From: an uncultured Gammaproteobacteria bacterium
Lineage (GTDB): Bacteria; Pseudomonadota; Gammaproteobacteria; Arenicellales; Poriferihabitantaceae
DNA length: 6,370 nt
Assembly: GCA_938021685.1 (NCBI GenBank)
Contig: CALIFM010000150.1
Coordinates: 1 to 6,370, forward strand
Direction of reading: 5' to 3'
Below the pieces are notes generated by a model, which was given only the letters and a program-made list of their open reading frames with translations, did no database searches and was not told the origin of the DNA. The position numbers and the translations under genes were made by a program. Below, piece by piece: positions 1-6,286 of this stretch (the stretch's first letter is position 1; each line of letters opens with the position of its first letter).

Positions 1-208
1 CATGACGTAAGCCTTCGTCCAACATCGCTTGCCACTTACGGTCGAAGTGGGCATGCATCTCTTCTCTTGTTTCGAAGTTTGCCCCATCAGCAGCATACAA
101 AGACATGTTCAAGCCAAGAGCCAGTAGCAGTGCGCTTAGCCAGAGCCAAATGGCTTTACTCCGCTTTGCTTGGCTGCAAGAAGGGCCAAGTGGTGATTTG
201 ATTGCCAT
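1..208 (-). CDS. Exported protein of unknown function, N-terminal fragment (cut by window edge)
   Basis: Sixty-nine codons are visible and the rest lies beyond the left edge. The N-terminus is a typical Sec signal peptide: a basic n-region (K4, K15, R16, K18), a hydrophobic core at about residues 19-34 rich in Leu, Ala and Trp, and a likely signal peptidase I site after Ala39 or Ala40. There is no lipobox cysteine at the cleavage site, so a lipoprotein is unlikely. The visible mature part (from about D41) is polar and probably helical, with many charged residues and a Trp at 59. I do not recognise the family from so short a piece. The start lies 18 bases after the stop of the flavoenzyme gene, so it is probably the fourth gene of the operon. 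The ATG at 208 is chosen because a later start at Met35 would destroy the signal peptide. No Shine-Dalgarno sequence is visible before it. Its presence agrees with an operon acting partly in the periplasm or outside the cell. Confidence 0.75.
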   Translation of the reverse strand, partial: MAIKSPLGPSCSQAKRSKAIWLWLSALLLALGLNMSLYAADGANFETREEMHAHFDRKWQAMLDEGLRH

Positions 209-226
209 ATATAATAAGATAATGTT

Positions 227-2296
227 TTAAGGCAATCCCTGCACTATTCGATTGGCTTCCAGCAATGCTGCATGCAGATTGCGGCTGGCGACTGCGTCGC
301 CGATGTACAGTAAATTAAATTGCCCTGTGGGCTTGTGATTAGGCAACACAGTACTAGCTTGTATCAGAGCGGATTGCTTGATGTCACCCTCATTGCCTGA
401 TTGCGGCAATAATTCATGGTAGAGATCATTCATCGCTTCGCTGGCATTTTGTACCACCACCGTGCTCACCGTTTCAATATGGGTGTCGCCGCTTAGGGTG
501 TTGCGTAGACGGGCTTCATACTGGTCGCGACTAGGGATAATTTGTGTAATCTCTAGGTTGGGCTTAAATATCACTGTTTGTTGATATAAAGCACGCAATG
601 CAACTGATTGTGTGGTCGGGCCCAACTCTGTAAGCGGTTCGGTATCCGGTGTTATGAACAGCAGTTTTTCAGCGCTTTGTGCTAATACCTCGGCGGTGAC
701 GGCGCCAGCGTGATTGCCATTTTCATCCCACAGTAGTATTCGGCCTGCCAAGGTCTGCGGTGGAGCGTTACCAGATAGCACATCCCATGCATTAATGGCG
801 TGCTGTGCACCTTCGCAGTTAAGCGGCGCTGGCCAGCCACCAGTGGCAACAAGAACTAAATCGGGTGCAAGTTCAATGACATCATTTTTCTCGGCGTATA
901 CCCCTATATGCTGCCTAATTGGTAGGGCATTCACTTCATCAATTAACCACTGCATCACGCTGGCCATTTGCCGCCGTGTTTGCCCCTTGCAGGCCATGCG
1001 TAGTTGTCCGCCTAATTGGTCGGTAGCTTCAAATAGATGTACTGTATGGCCACGCTCAGCCGCTAATCGTGCAGCCTCCATGCCAGCTGGCCCACCGCCG
1101 ATGATGACGATTGTTTGGGCCGCATCAGTTTGATGTAAAGCCGGGCGGTGATACAGCTGCGTTTCGCGTCCCGTGACGGCGTTGTGGCCGCAGATGGCAT
1201 GCTTGCCTTGATTGACACGATCAAAACACATACCCATGCCCACGCAGGGGCGAATGCGCTGCTCCTGTTGGTCACTAATTTTTTGCACTATATAAGGGTC
1301 GGCGATGTGCGCGCGAGTCATGCCGACTAAATCGACCATATTATGTTTGATAGCGTGTCGGGCGGTAGCAAGATCATTGATGCCGCCAGCATGTAATACA
1401 GGCAGATCTGTTGCGTTACGCAGTTGTTGCGCGGCTTCTAAGCCGGTTGCAGACGTTAAACCCATCGGTGGCACCCAACCGGCTAGGCCGAGGTCATCAT
1501 AGGGCGCACCCACCATCACGTTGAGCAAGTCGACTTGACCACTGTCTTGCAGGCGCTGCGCCGTTTCAGTGCCCTGTTGTAAGCTCAGACCACCATCTAG
1601 TTGCTCGTCAGCGGTTAGGCGTGTGCTGATGATGAGATCATCGCCCACTGCTTGGCGAATTGCATCTAGCACCTCAAGCGTGAAACGCAATCTGTTTTCA
1701 AGAGTGCCCCCATATTCGTCATTACGCTGATTAATCAATGGAGATAAGAACTGGCCCAGCAAGTGGCTATGTAGCAGCAATTCGATGCCGTCAAAGCCGC
1801 CTTGTTGGCAACGCTTTGCGGCTTGCACAAAAGCAGCGGAGGTGCGGCGGATGTCGTGTTGATCCATTACTTTAGGCGTAGCGCGGTGCGCGCGTTCACG
1901 TATTGATGAAGGCCCAATGACTGGCAACCAATCGGCATCATCCCAGCTTGTACGTCGACCCATGTGGGTGATTTGGCACATCACGGCTGCGCCATGGCTT
2001 TTTACGCCTTCGGTGAGAGCTTCAAACCACGGTAAGATACGGTCATTGCCGGCATATAGTTGGCCGAACACAGAGGGGCTGTCCGGCGCGATGTTGGTAG
2101 AACCGCCAATCATGGTGAGTGCCACGCCGCCTTTGGCTTTAGTTTCGTGATAGAGGCGGTACCGCTCCTTTGGCAGGCCATCTTCGGCAAAGGCTGGTGC
2201 ATGTGCGGTGCTGACTACACGATTTCGCAGCTGGATATGACGGAGCTTAAGCGGTTGTAGTAGTGGGTCTTTTGAAGAGGTAGTTGCCTTGCTCAT
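227..2296 (-). CDS. NADH:flavin oxidoreductase / TMADH-FadH class flavoenzyme (N-methylproline demethylase-like)
   Basis: A 689-residue protein, full length for the class that includes trimethylamine dehydrogenase (TMADH) and 2,4-dienoyl-CoA reductase. Residues about 10-345 form an Old Yellow Enzyme-type FMN TIM barrel: RNRVV at 24-28, HMGRR at 111-115, DGIE at 169-172, NQRNDEYGG at 189-197 and HAGG at 302-305. A cysteine-rich linker follows (C351, C357, C369), and then a FAD/NAD(P)-type Rossmann module with GGGPAG at 400-405, ATGG at 484-487 and a terminal GD at 666-667. The N-terminal stretch (STAHAP at 29-34, PDSPSVFGQLY at 71-81, QITHMGRR) and the linker resemble, from memory, the proteobacterial subgroup annotated as N-methylproline demethylase-like, so oxidative demethylation of a small N-methylated compound is a reasonable but unproven guess. 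Met354 stands where TMADH has its second 4Fe-4S cysteine, and Leu173 where it has catalytic Tyr169; the His corresponding to His172 is kept (H176). No signal peptide or membrane segment is seen, so it should be cytoplasmic. It starts 16 bases after the SGNH gene and probably shares its transcript. Family call strong, substrate unknown. Confidence 0.93.
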   Translation of the reverse strand: MSKATTSSKDPLLQPLKLRHIQLRNRVVSTAHAPAFAEDGLPKERYRLYHETKAKGGVALTMIGGSTNIAPDSPSVFGQLYAGNDRILPWFEALTEGVKSHGAAVMCQITHMGRRTSWDDADWLPVIGPSSIRERAHRATPKVMDQHDIRRTSAAFVQAAKRCQQGGFDGIELLLHSHLLGQFLSPLINQRNDEYGGTLENRLRFTLEVLDAIRQAVGDDLIISTRLTADEQLDGGLSLQQGTETAQRLQDSGQVDLLNVMVGAPYDDLGLAGWVPPMGLTSATGLEAAQQLRNATDLPVLHAGGINDLATARHAIKHNMVDLVGMTRAHIADPYIVQKISDQQEQRIRPCVGMGMCFDRVNQGKHAICGHNAVTGRETQLYHRPALHQTDAAQTIVIIGGGPAGMEAARLAAERGHTVHLFEATDQLGGQLRMACKGQTRRQMASVMQWLIDEVNALPIRQHIGVYAEKNDVIELAPDLVLVATGGWPAPLNCEGAQHAINAWDVLSGNAPPQTLAGRILLWDENGNHAGAVTAEVLAQSAEKLLFITPDTEPLTELGPTTQSVALRALYQQTVIFKPNLEITQIIPSRDQYEARLRNTLSGDTHIETVSTVVVQNASEAMNDLYHELLPQSGNEGDIKQSALIQASTVLPNHKPTGQFNLLYIGDAVASRNLHAALLEANRIVQGLP

Positions 2297-2312
2297 AAGG
2301 AATAAGCGATAG

Positions 2313-4364
2313 CTATTGCTGGTTCAGGTATCGCTGTTTAGCGCCGCGTACCGCTTTGGGATTTTTGGGCTTGTGGTTAAGAATGTACATGCTAAGTATT
2401 TCTTGTACGACTATTTCTGGTTGGTGCTTGAGTAATAGTTCGGGTAAGAATTGGCCTAATGCGCGGTAATAGTACACTTCTTTGGCGTGAGCGCTTAAAT
2501 AGGGTAGCATCTTTTCTGAAAATGAATCCCCTAGCATAAATAGGGTGTTCAACTTACCGGCGTTGTTGCTAAATTGGCGTACATTAAGGCGCTTACCATC
2601 CCCGTAAAACTCAGGTTTCAAGGGGGGCATTGTAAGATGGTCAATGCCTTCATTTTGGTAACGACTGTTGGTGCCATAGCGCTGATTGTTTAATGCATGC
2701 ATTATTACATTGATGTCGTTTGGGTGTTCATGTGGACGAAGGCCGGCCATCATTAAAAAATTGTGATGCCACCATTGATTGTCTATTTCTTGCCGAAACT
2801 CTTCTAGCTTAAGTACATTCAGTTTATGCTGTGGATAATATTGATTCAGCGCTTGGCCTAATGCTTCATAAGCATAAAATGCGCCTAAGAAATTCCAATG
2901 GAAATCGGTTTTGTAATACACGGGTGTGCTTTGCTTAGTGCGGCCTTTGGTCATAGCTGTTTGCAAATCTATCACAGGCACATCACTGTGCTTTTGTAAG
3001 TACTGTATTAGCTGAGTGTGACGTGATGGTTGCTGTAATTTCGAGCTGACCTTACGGATCCGTGGTGGTAGCTTTTCAGGGTAGATCATTGCCTTGGTGG
3101 GGGCCAATGCGAAGATATAATCCATGCCGTGCTGCTTCAGCCAATAATAGCGATCTTCTAGCACTATTTGCCAGGCTTTTAATTCAGCTTCGGAGAACGG
3201 GACTAGGCCCATATAGTCGGTGATATTGTCAAATGAGCGCGTGACATTGCCTTGTACGCGGCGCTCGCCATACCCTTCAAAGTACCAACCGTCTTCACCT
3301 AGAATTGTTTTGGCATTGGGCGTAAAACCTAAGCCGAATATTTTTGCTTTGGCGTCTTTATTGATAAGCGATTCACGCAATGGTAGATGGCGTAAGTGTA
3401 ATTCTTCTAAGCTTTGCCGTTGCAAAGCTAAGTTGTGGAGTTGTTGAGCGTTACTTACTTTGTTTGTATAGTAGGCTTGTATGTCAGTCCAGAGAGGCTT
3501 AGAAAATGCCAGCAAAAAACCGTAAATCATAGTGCCTAACACGCTACCAGTCACTAATAGAGAAGCCAGTTGGTGGCGGTTATGAGCCTCTAGGTGGTTA
3601 AAATTGGTCAATAGTTTGCTCAACCCGAGTACACCTGTGAGGGCAATTGCTAAAGAATTGATAATGCTAAGGACCAAAGTTTGGTCAGATAGGCTATACG
3701 CTTTCCACGAGGCAATTGCGCTGCAAAACAATATGAATAACAAAAATGATGATGCATCATGGCTGCGTGTATTGCGCCCTATCAATAAAAAGAGTAACAG
3801 CGAAAGGCCTAAGGCCACCATGCGAAGATTGTTCAGGCCGTATACGGGTATCAGGTTTTTGCCAATAAATACTTTAGGATCGCTGCCTTCACTATATATA
3901 CGCAGACCACGGTCATCAATGAGGCAATTGGCTTGTACGCATTGAAGCAGGTGCCTTTTCAAGTCAGTTGCATTCATCTGGTGGCTAATCCCCATATGGG
4001 TAATGACCAGTTTTTTGAGAACTAACTGCTTGCCCTTGTTCGATGTGGGATCAAGGCGCAATGGGTGTTCGGGGTAAAGGTAAGTGAACTTGACTAAATG
4101 TTTGCTAGTACCTTTGCGGTAGTTCACATTCTTACGCCGTTGAGGTCTGTACTTGCCCTTGGTACCAGGTGAAAATAATTCTAGTGTGGCGTTTTCTTCT
4201 GATTCAAGATGTAGCGTTAGCTGCGTTATATTTCGCTGTGGTCCTAGGCTATAGTGCAGCAGTGCTAGCAAGGCCAATGCTGCGGCAAGGCCAATTGGCC
4301 AATTAGGTAGTGCACGATGCAACATGGCCAACACCGATTGCAAGATTTTAGCTAGACGGTGCAT
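2313..4364 (-). CDS. Membrane-anchored AlgJ/AlgX-type SGNH acyltransferase with an extra N-terminal extracytoplasmic domain
   Basis: A 683-residue protein, much longer than AlgJ or AlgX. Hydrophobic segments lie at about 23-39, 179-196, 205-221, 228-248 and 266-288. With a cytoplasmic N-terminus this puts residues 40-178 and everything after 290 in the periplasm. The 40-178 region looks beta-rich and contains an LRLDP motif (102-106) of a kind I recall from extracytoplasmic domains of polysaccharide-synthesis membrane proteins. The C-terminal part is an SGNH hydrolase-like domain of the AlgJ/AlgX kind: EDGWYF at 357-362, LAPTK at 420-424, YPEKLPP at 428-434, the Asp-x-His pair in TDFHW (D487, H489), and GDSFS at 612-616 with nucleophile candidate Ser614. 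Family knowledge predicts acyl transfer from the MBOAT partner onto a periplasmic glycan. The His-to-Ser spacing of 125 residues exceeds the roughly 95 I recall for AlgX and AlgJ, suggesting an insertion. Its start lies two bases after the MBOAT stop, a layout typical of translational coupling. The polymer is not identifiable here. Confidence 0.88.
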   Translation of the reverse strand: MHRLAKILQSVLAMLHRALPNWPIGLAAALALLALLHYSLGPQRNITQLTLHLESEENATLELFSPGTKGKYRPQRRKNVNYRKGTSKHLVKFTYLYPEHPLRLDPTSNKGKQLVLKKLVITHMGISHQMNATDLKRHLLQCVQANCLIDDRGLRIYSEGSDPKVFIGKNLIPVYGLNNLRMVALGLSLLLFLLIGRNTRSHDASSFLLFILFCSAIASWKAYSLSDQTLVLSIINSLAIALTGVLGLSKLLTNFNHLEAHNRHQLASLLVTGSVLGTMIYGFLLAFSKPLWTDIQAYYTNKVSNAQQLHNLALQRQSLEELHLRHLPLRESLINKDAKAKIFGLGFTPNAKTILGEDGWYFEGYGERRVQGNVTRSFDNITDYMGLVPFSEAELKAWQIVLEDRYYWLKQHGMDYIFALAPTKAMIYPEKLPPRIRKVSSKLQQPSRHTQLIQYLQKHSDVPVIDLQTAMTKGRTKQSTPVYYKTDFHWNFLGAFYAYEALGQALNQYYPQHKLNVLKLEEFRQEIDNQWWHHNFLMMAGLRPHEHPNDINVIMHALNNQRYGTNSRYQNEGIDHLTMPPLKPEFYGDGKRLNVRQFSNNAGKLNTLFMLGDSFSEKMLPYLSAHAKEVYYYRALGQFLPELLLKHQPEIVVQEILSMYILNHKPKNPKAVRGAKQRYLNQQ

Positions 4365-4366
4365 GA

Positions 4367-5860
4367 CTAAAAGCGAAAATAGAGAAATGGGTTATAGTTG
4401 TTGGTGAGCAGCTGCGCCGTACAGATCACCAAAATACTTATGGCCCATGCTGATAGAACGATGCCTTTTAGTAGTCCTTGAGTGGTGTCTAGAGCCGGTG
4501 ATATAGGCGGTGCTGAGCTGTTACTCTCTTCATGGGGGTCGGCGCCGAACAAGCGGTAACCAAGCCATTGCACGATGCGATATGGCCACGGAGTGCTGAG
4601 GGCTAAACCAGCGATGAGTGCAATATAAAATTGGGGGCTGATGGCTTCGAATAAGTAAGCATCAAGATAGACTACTTGCTTGAATTCGAACAAACGCTGG
4701 ATGTATGTCAGCGCATGCGGCAGGTCGTCGGCACGGAAGAACACCCAGCCGATCATTACTACCAGCAAGGTATAGGCCCAACCTAGCAGAGCGGGTAACT
4801 TGCTAAGTATGCGCCCTAAGCCCAAACGCTCTATGACTAGAAATGTACCGTGGTATAAGCCCCAAAGTACAAAAGTCCAACTGGCGCCATGCCACAGGCC
4901 ACACAGTAAAAACACCAATAGCAAATTAAAATAAGTGCGCCCTATGCCTGCGCGGTTGCCCCCTAGTGGAATGTAGAGATAATCACGGAACCATGTTGAC
5001 AAAGAGATGTGCCAGCGACGCCAAAAATCTTGCACTGAGCGAGCGATGTAAGGGTAGTTAAAGTTTTCTAAAAAACGAAACCCAAAGATGCGGCCAAGGC
5101 CAATGGCCATGTCAGAATAACCAGAAAAATCAAAATAAATTTGTAGGGTATAAGCCAAAATGCCCAGCCACGCTAAACCCGTGCCCACATCCTGCATAGG
5201 TAAGGCAAAGGCTTGATCAGCGACTGCGCCCATCGAGTTGGCGATCAGTACCTTTTTACCCAGCCCAATAATAAATAGCAATGTGCCGCTTGCGATATCG
5301 TCTAGCCGTGTTGCTCGCTGATTGATTTGTGCCGCGATGGTACGGTAGCGAACGATTGGGCCAGCGATCAGTTGTGGGAATAAGGCAATGTACAGTGCCA
5401 AACGGTCTAACCGTGGTTGCACAGCAGCGTGCTGGCGGTATACATCTACAATATAAGAAATGGCCTGAAAGGTGAAAAACGAAATGCCGATAGGCAAGTG
5501 CACGGGGGCCAGTTCAATAGGGGAAAGGCCGCCTAATTGCAGTAGATGACTGAAGCCGTCGGCGGCAAAATTAGCGTACTTGAATATTAATAGAGGCAAT
5601 AAATTGAGCACTAAGCCCAATGTCAGGACCCCTTTGGCGTTGCGGCCCTGGCGTTGTGCTGTTGCGATGTGTAAACCAACAGCCCAGTTGATTGTAATTG
5701 AAGCCAACATAAGTACCACATAGCCGAGCTCTCCCCATGCATAAAATAGCAAACTGGCCAGCAATAGCACACCGTTGCGGCACCGCATGGGTAAGCCGAA
5801 GTACAACAGTAAAGTCAGCGGTAAAAAGAAATATAAAAAAGCGGTAGAGCTGAAAACCAT
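4367..5860 (-). CDS. MBOAT family membrane O-acyltransferase (AlgI/DltB type)
   Basis: A 497-residue polytopic membrane protein, within the usual AlgI length of about 470-520. It starts with MVFSS, the common AlgI-family N-terminus, which fixes the start. Hallmarks in order: PIGISFFTFQAISY at 123-136, FPQLIAGPIVRY at 161-172, YFDFSGYSDMAIG at 242-254, the FWRRWHISLSTWFRDYLYIP block at 279-298 with His284, and LWHGASW at 322-328 with His324, equivalent to the invariant MBOAT histidine. The C-terminus NPFLYFRF (490-497) is also typical. Members take an acyl group, usually acetyl, from a cytoplasmic donor and pass it across the inner membrane to a periplasmic SGNH partner; here the next gene encodes exactly such a partner. 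Residues 440-460 form a polar, Ser/Pro-rich loop before the last membrane segments. It appears to be the first gene of the operon, with over 400 non-coding bases upstream and an inverted repeat 22 bases before the start. Family assignment is very secure; the acceptor polymer (alginate, another exopolysaccharide, O-antigen or peptidoglycan) is not determined by this sequence. Confidence 0.96.
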   Translation of the reverse strand: MVFSSTAFLYFFLPLTLLLYFGLPMRCRNGVLLLASLLFYAWGELGYVVLMLASITINWAVGLHIATAQRQGRNAKGVLTLGLVLNLLPLLIFKYANFAADGFSHLLQLGGLSPIELAPVHLPIGISFFTFQAISYIVDVYRQHAAVQPRLDRLALYIALFPQLIAGPIVRYRTIAAQINQRATRLDDIASGTLLFIIGLGKKVLIANSMGAVADQAFALPMQDVGTGLAWLGILAYTLQIYFDFSGYSDMAIGLGRIFGFRFLENFNYPYIARSVQDFWRRWHISLSTWFRDYLYIPLGGNRAGIGRTYFNLLLVFLLCGLWHGASWTFVLWGLYHGTFLVIERLGLGRILSKLPALLGWAYTLLVVMIGWVFFRADDLPHALTYIQRLFEFKQVVYLDAYLFEAISPQFYIALIAGLALSTPWPYRIVQWLGYRLFGADPHEESNSSAPPISPALDTTQGLLKGIVLSAWAISILVICTAQLLTNNYNPFLYFRF

Positions 5861-5882
5861 CGTGGCTAGGCTAAGGGTGTTG

Positions 5883-5904
5883 CTATGTTTTGATTAAAGC
5901 ATAG
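5883..5904. promoter_or_regulatory. 22-bp interrupted palindrome just upstream of the operon start (candidate operator or 5' UTR hairpin)
   Basis: Two 9-base arms, CTATGTTTT and AAAGCATAG, flank a four-base spacer GATT. The arms are complementary at 8 of 9 positions, and in plus-strand RNA the ninth would be a G-U wobble. The element ends 22 bases before the MBOAT start codon. As DNA, its size and symmetry fit a dimeric regulator site. As minus-strand RNA the stem would contain one C-A mismatch, so a leader hairpin is possible but weaker. No specific regulator family is recognisable. Confidence 0.4.
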
Positions 5905-5997
5905 TTTGGGGCTTCGGGCTTTGTTTTATGGCCGTGTGCCCGTACATTGCATGTGTTTTTATTGATGGCTTTTGGGTTGAAAAATCGAATTAGATAG

Positions 5998-6015
5998 AAG
6001 GCATTTAATTGCCTT
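5998..6015. repeat. Perfect 6-bp inverted repeat (AAGGCA-N6-TGCCTT)
   Basis: AAGGCA at 5998-6003 and TGCCTT at 6010-6015 are exact reverse complements separated by the AT-only hexamer TTTAAT. The repeat lies about 137 bases upstream of the operon start in an AT-rich setting, where a GC-containing perfect dyad stands out. It could be an operator half-site pair. A terminator is less likely, since neither side is followed by a T-run. Confidence 0.35.
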
Positions 6016-6092
6016 GGATGATAAAACCATTTATAGCTAATTTAATATTTAAAAAGTAGTTGCACCAACATGAATTAGCAAATTTTATAGCA

Positions 6093-6109
6093 CTGGGTAA
6101 TCTTCCCAG
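6093..6109. repeat. Short inverted repeat CTGGG-N7-CCCAG
   Basis: Five-base arms CTGGG (6093-6097) and CCCAG (6105-6109) enclose a seven-base loop. On the plus strand a T-rich but interrupted stretch (ATTTTGTTTG) follows, so a weak rightward terminator is conceivable, but no rightward gene ends here. Alternatively it is a chance dyad or a protein site. Confidence 0.22.
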
Positions 6110-6286
6110 CATTTTGTTTGGTACAGTTTTTTACGCCTGCTTATCCCAAATCAGATGGAAGGGTATATTTAAGTAAAGAATTTTATTTTCAATGTCAATT
6201 TTTGCTCAAAGCGTTTATCGGTTACCATTAGGTTTAAAAAGAGTGTCTATAAGGTATTATTAAATAACTCATCAATATCTAAAATT

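Larger units (their letters stand above)
5861..6286. other. AT-rich non-coding region upstream of the acyltransferase operon
   Basis: No convincing gene lies here on either strand: all frames are broken into short pieces without ribosome binding sites. Composition falls sharply compared with the genes; by hand count bases 6181-6240 have 16 G/C out of 60, against 33 of 60 for 1081-1140. It should hold the operon promoter (leftward) and perhaps a promoter for a rightward gene at 6287, but I found no good pair of -35 and -10 boxes for either. Weak -10 look-alikes occur (for example TATTAT at 6255-6260 on the plus strand) without a matching -35. The region contains the inverted repeats listed separately. 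Confidence 0.7.

Noticed and set aside
714..1133. Plus-strand open frame of 139 codons
   Set aside because: It is antisense to the FAD-binding part of the flavoenzyme, whose motifs are conserved; the antisense product has a Cys/Ser-rich, non-protein-like composition.
3604..3945. Plus-strand open frame of 113 codons
   Set aside because: It lies wholly inside the SGNH membrane-protein gene on the other strand, opposite its membrane segments, has no recognisable motif, and no ribosome binding site precedes it.
5571..5783. Minus-strand open frame of 70 codons
   Set aside because: It overlaps the N-terminal membrane segments of the MBOAT gene in another frame and shows no family features.
4367..5860. 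Naming the pair alginate O-acetyltransferase algI/algJ
   Set aside because: No other alginate gene is visible, and the SGNH partner has an architecture unlike AlgJ; the family call is safe but the polymer is not.
5941..5960. ACAT-TGC-ATGT hairpin followed by GTTTTT, read as a rightward terminator
   Set aside because: The stem has only four mostly A/T pairs and no rightward gene ends upstream, so it would not be a credible terminator.
5928..5993. Plus-strand 21-residue frame beginning MAVCPYIACV
   Set aside because: Hydrophobic like a small membrane peptide, but with no ribosome binding site or promoter; such short frames are expected by chance.
6005..6112. Minus-strand 35-residue frame beginning MLGRLPSAIK
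   Set aside because: It has no ribosome binding site, AT-driven composition and no recognisable features; it runs across the inverted repeats of the upstream region.
5861..6286. Sigma-70 promoter for the operon
   Set aside because: Several TATAAT-like hexamers exist in this AT-rich DNA, but none pairs with a TTGACA-like box at 16-18 bases, so no site could be called honestly.
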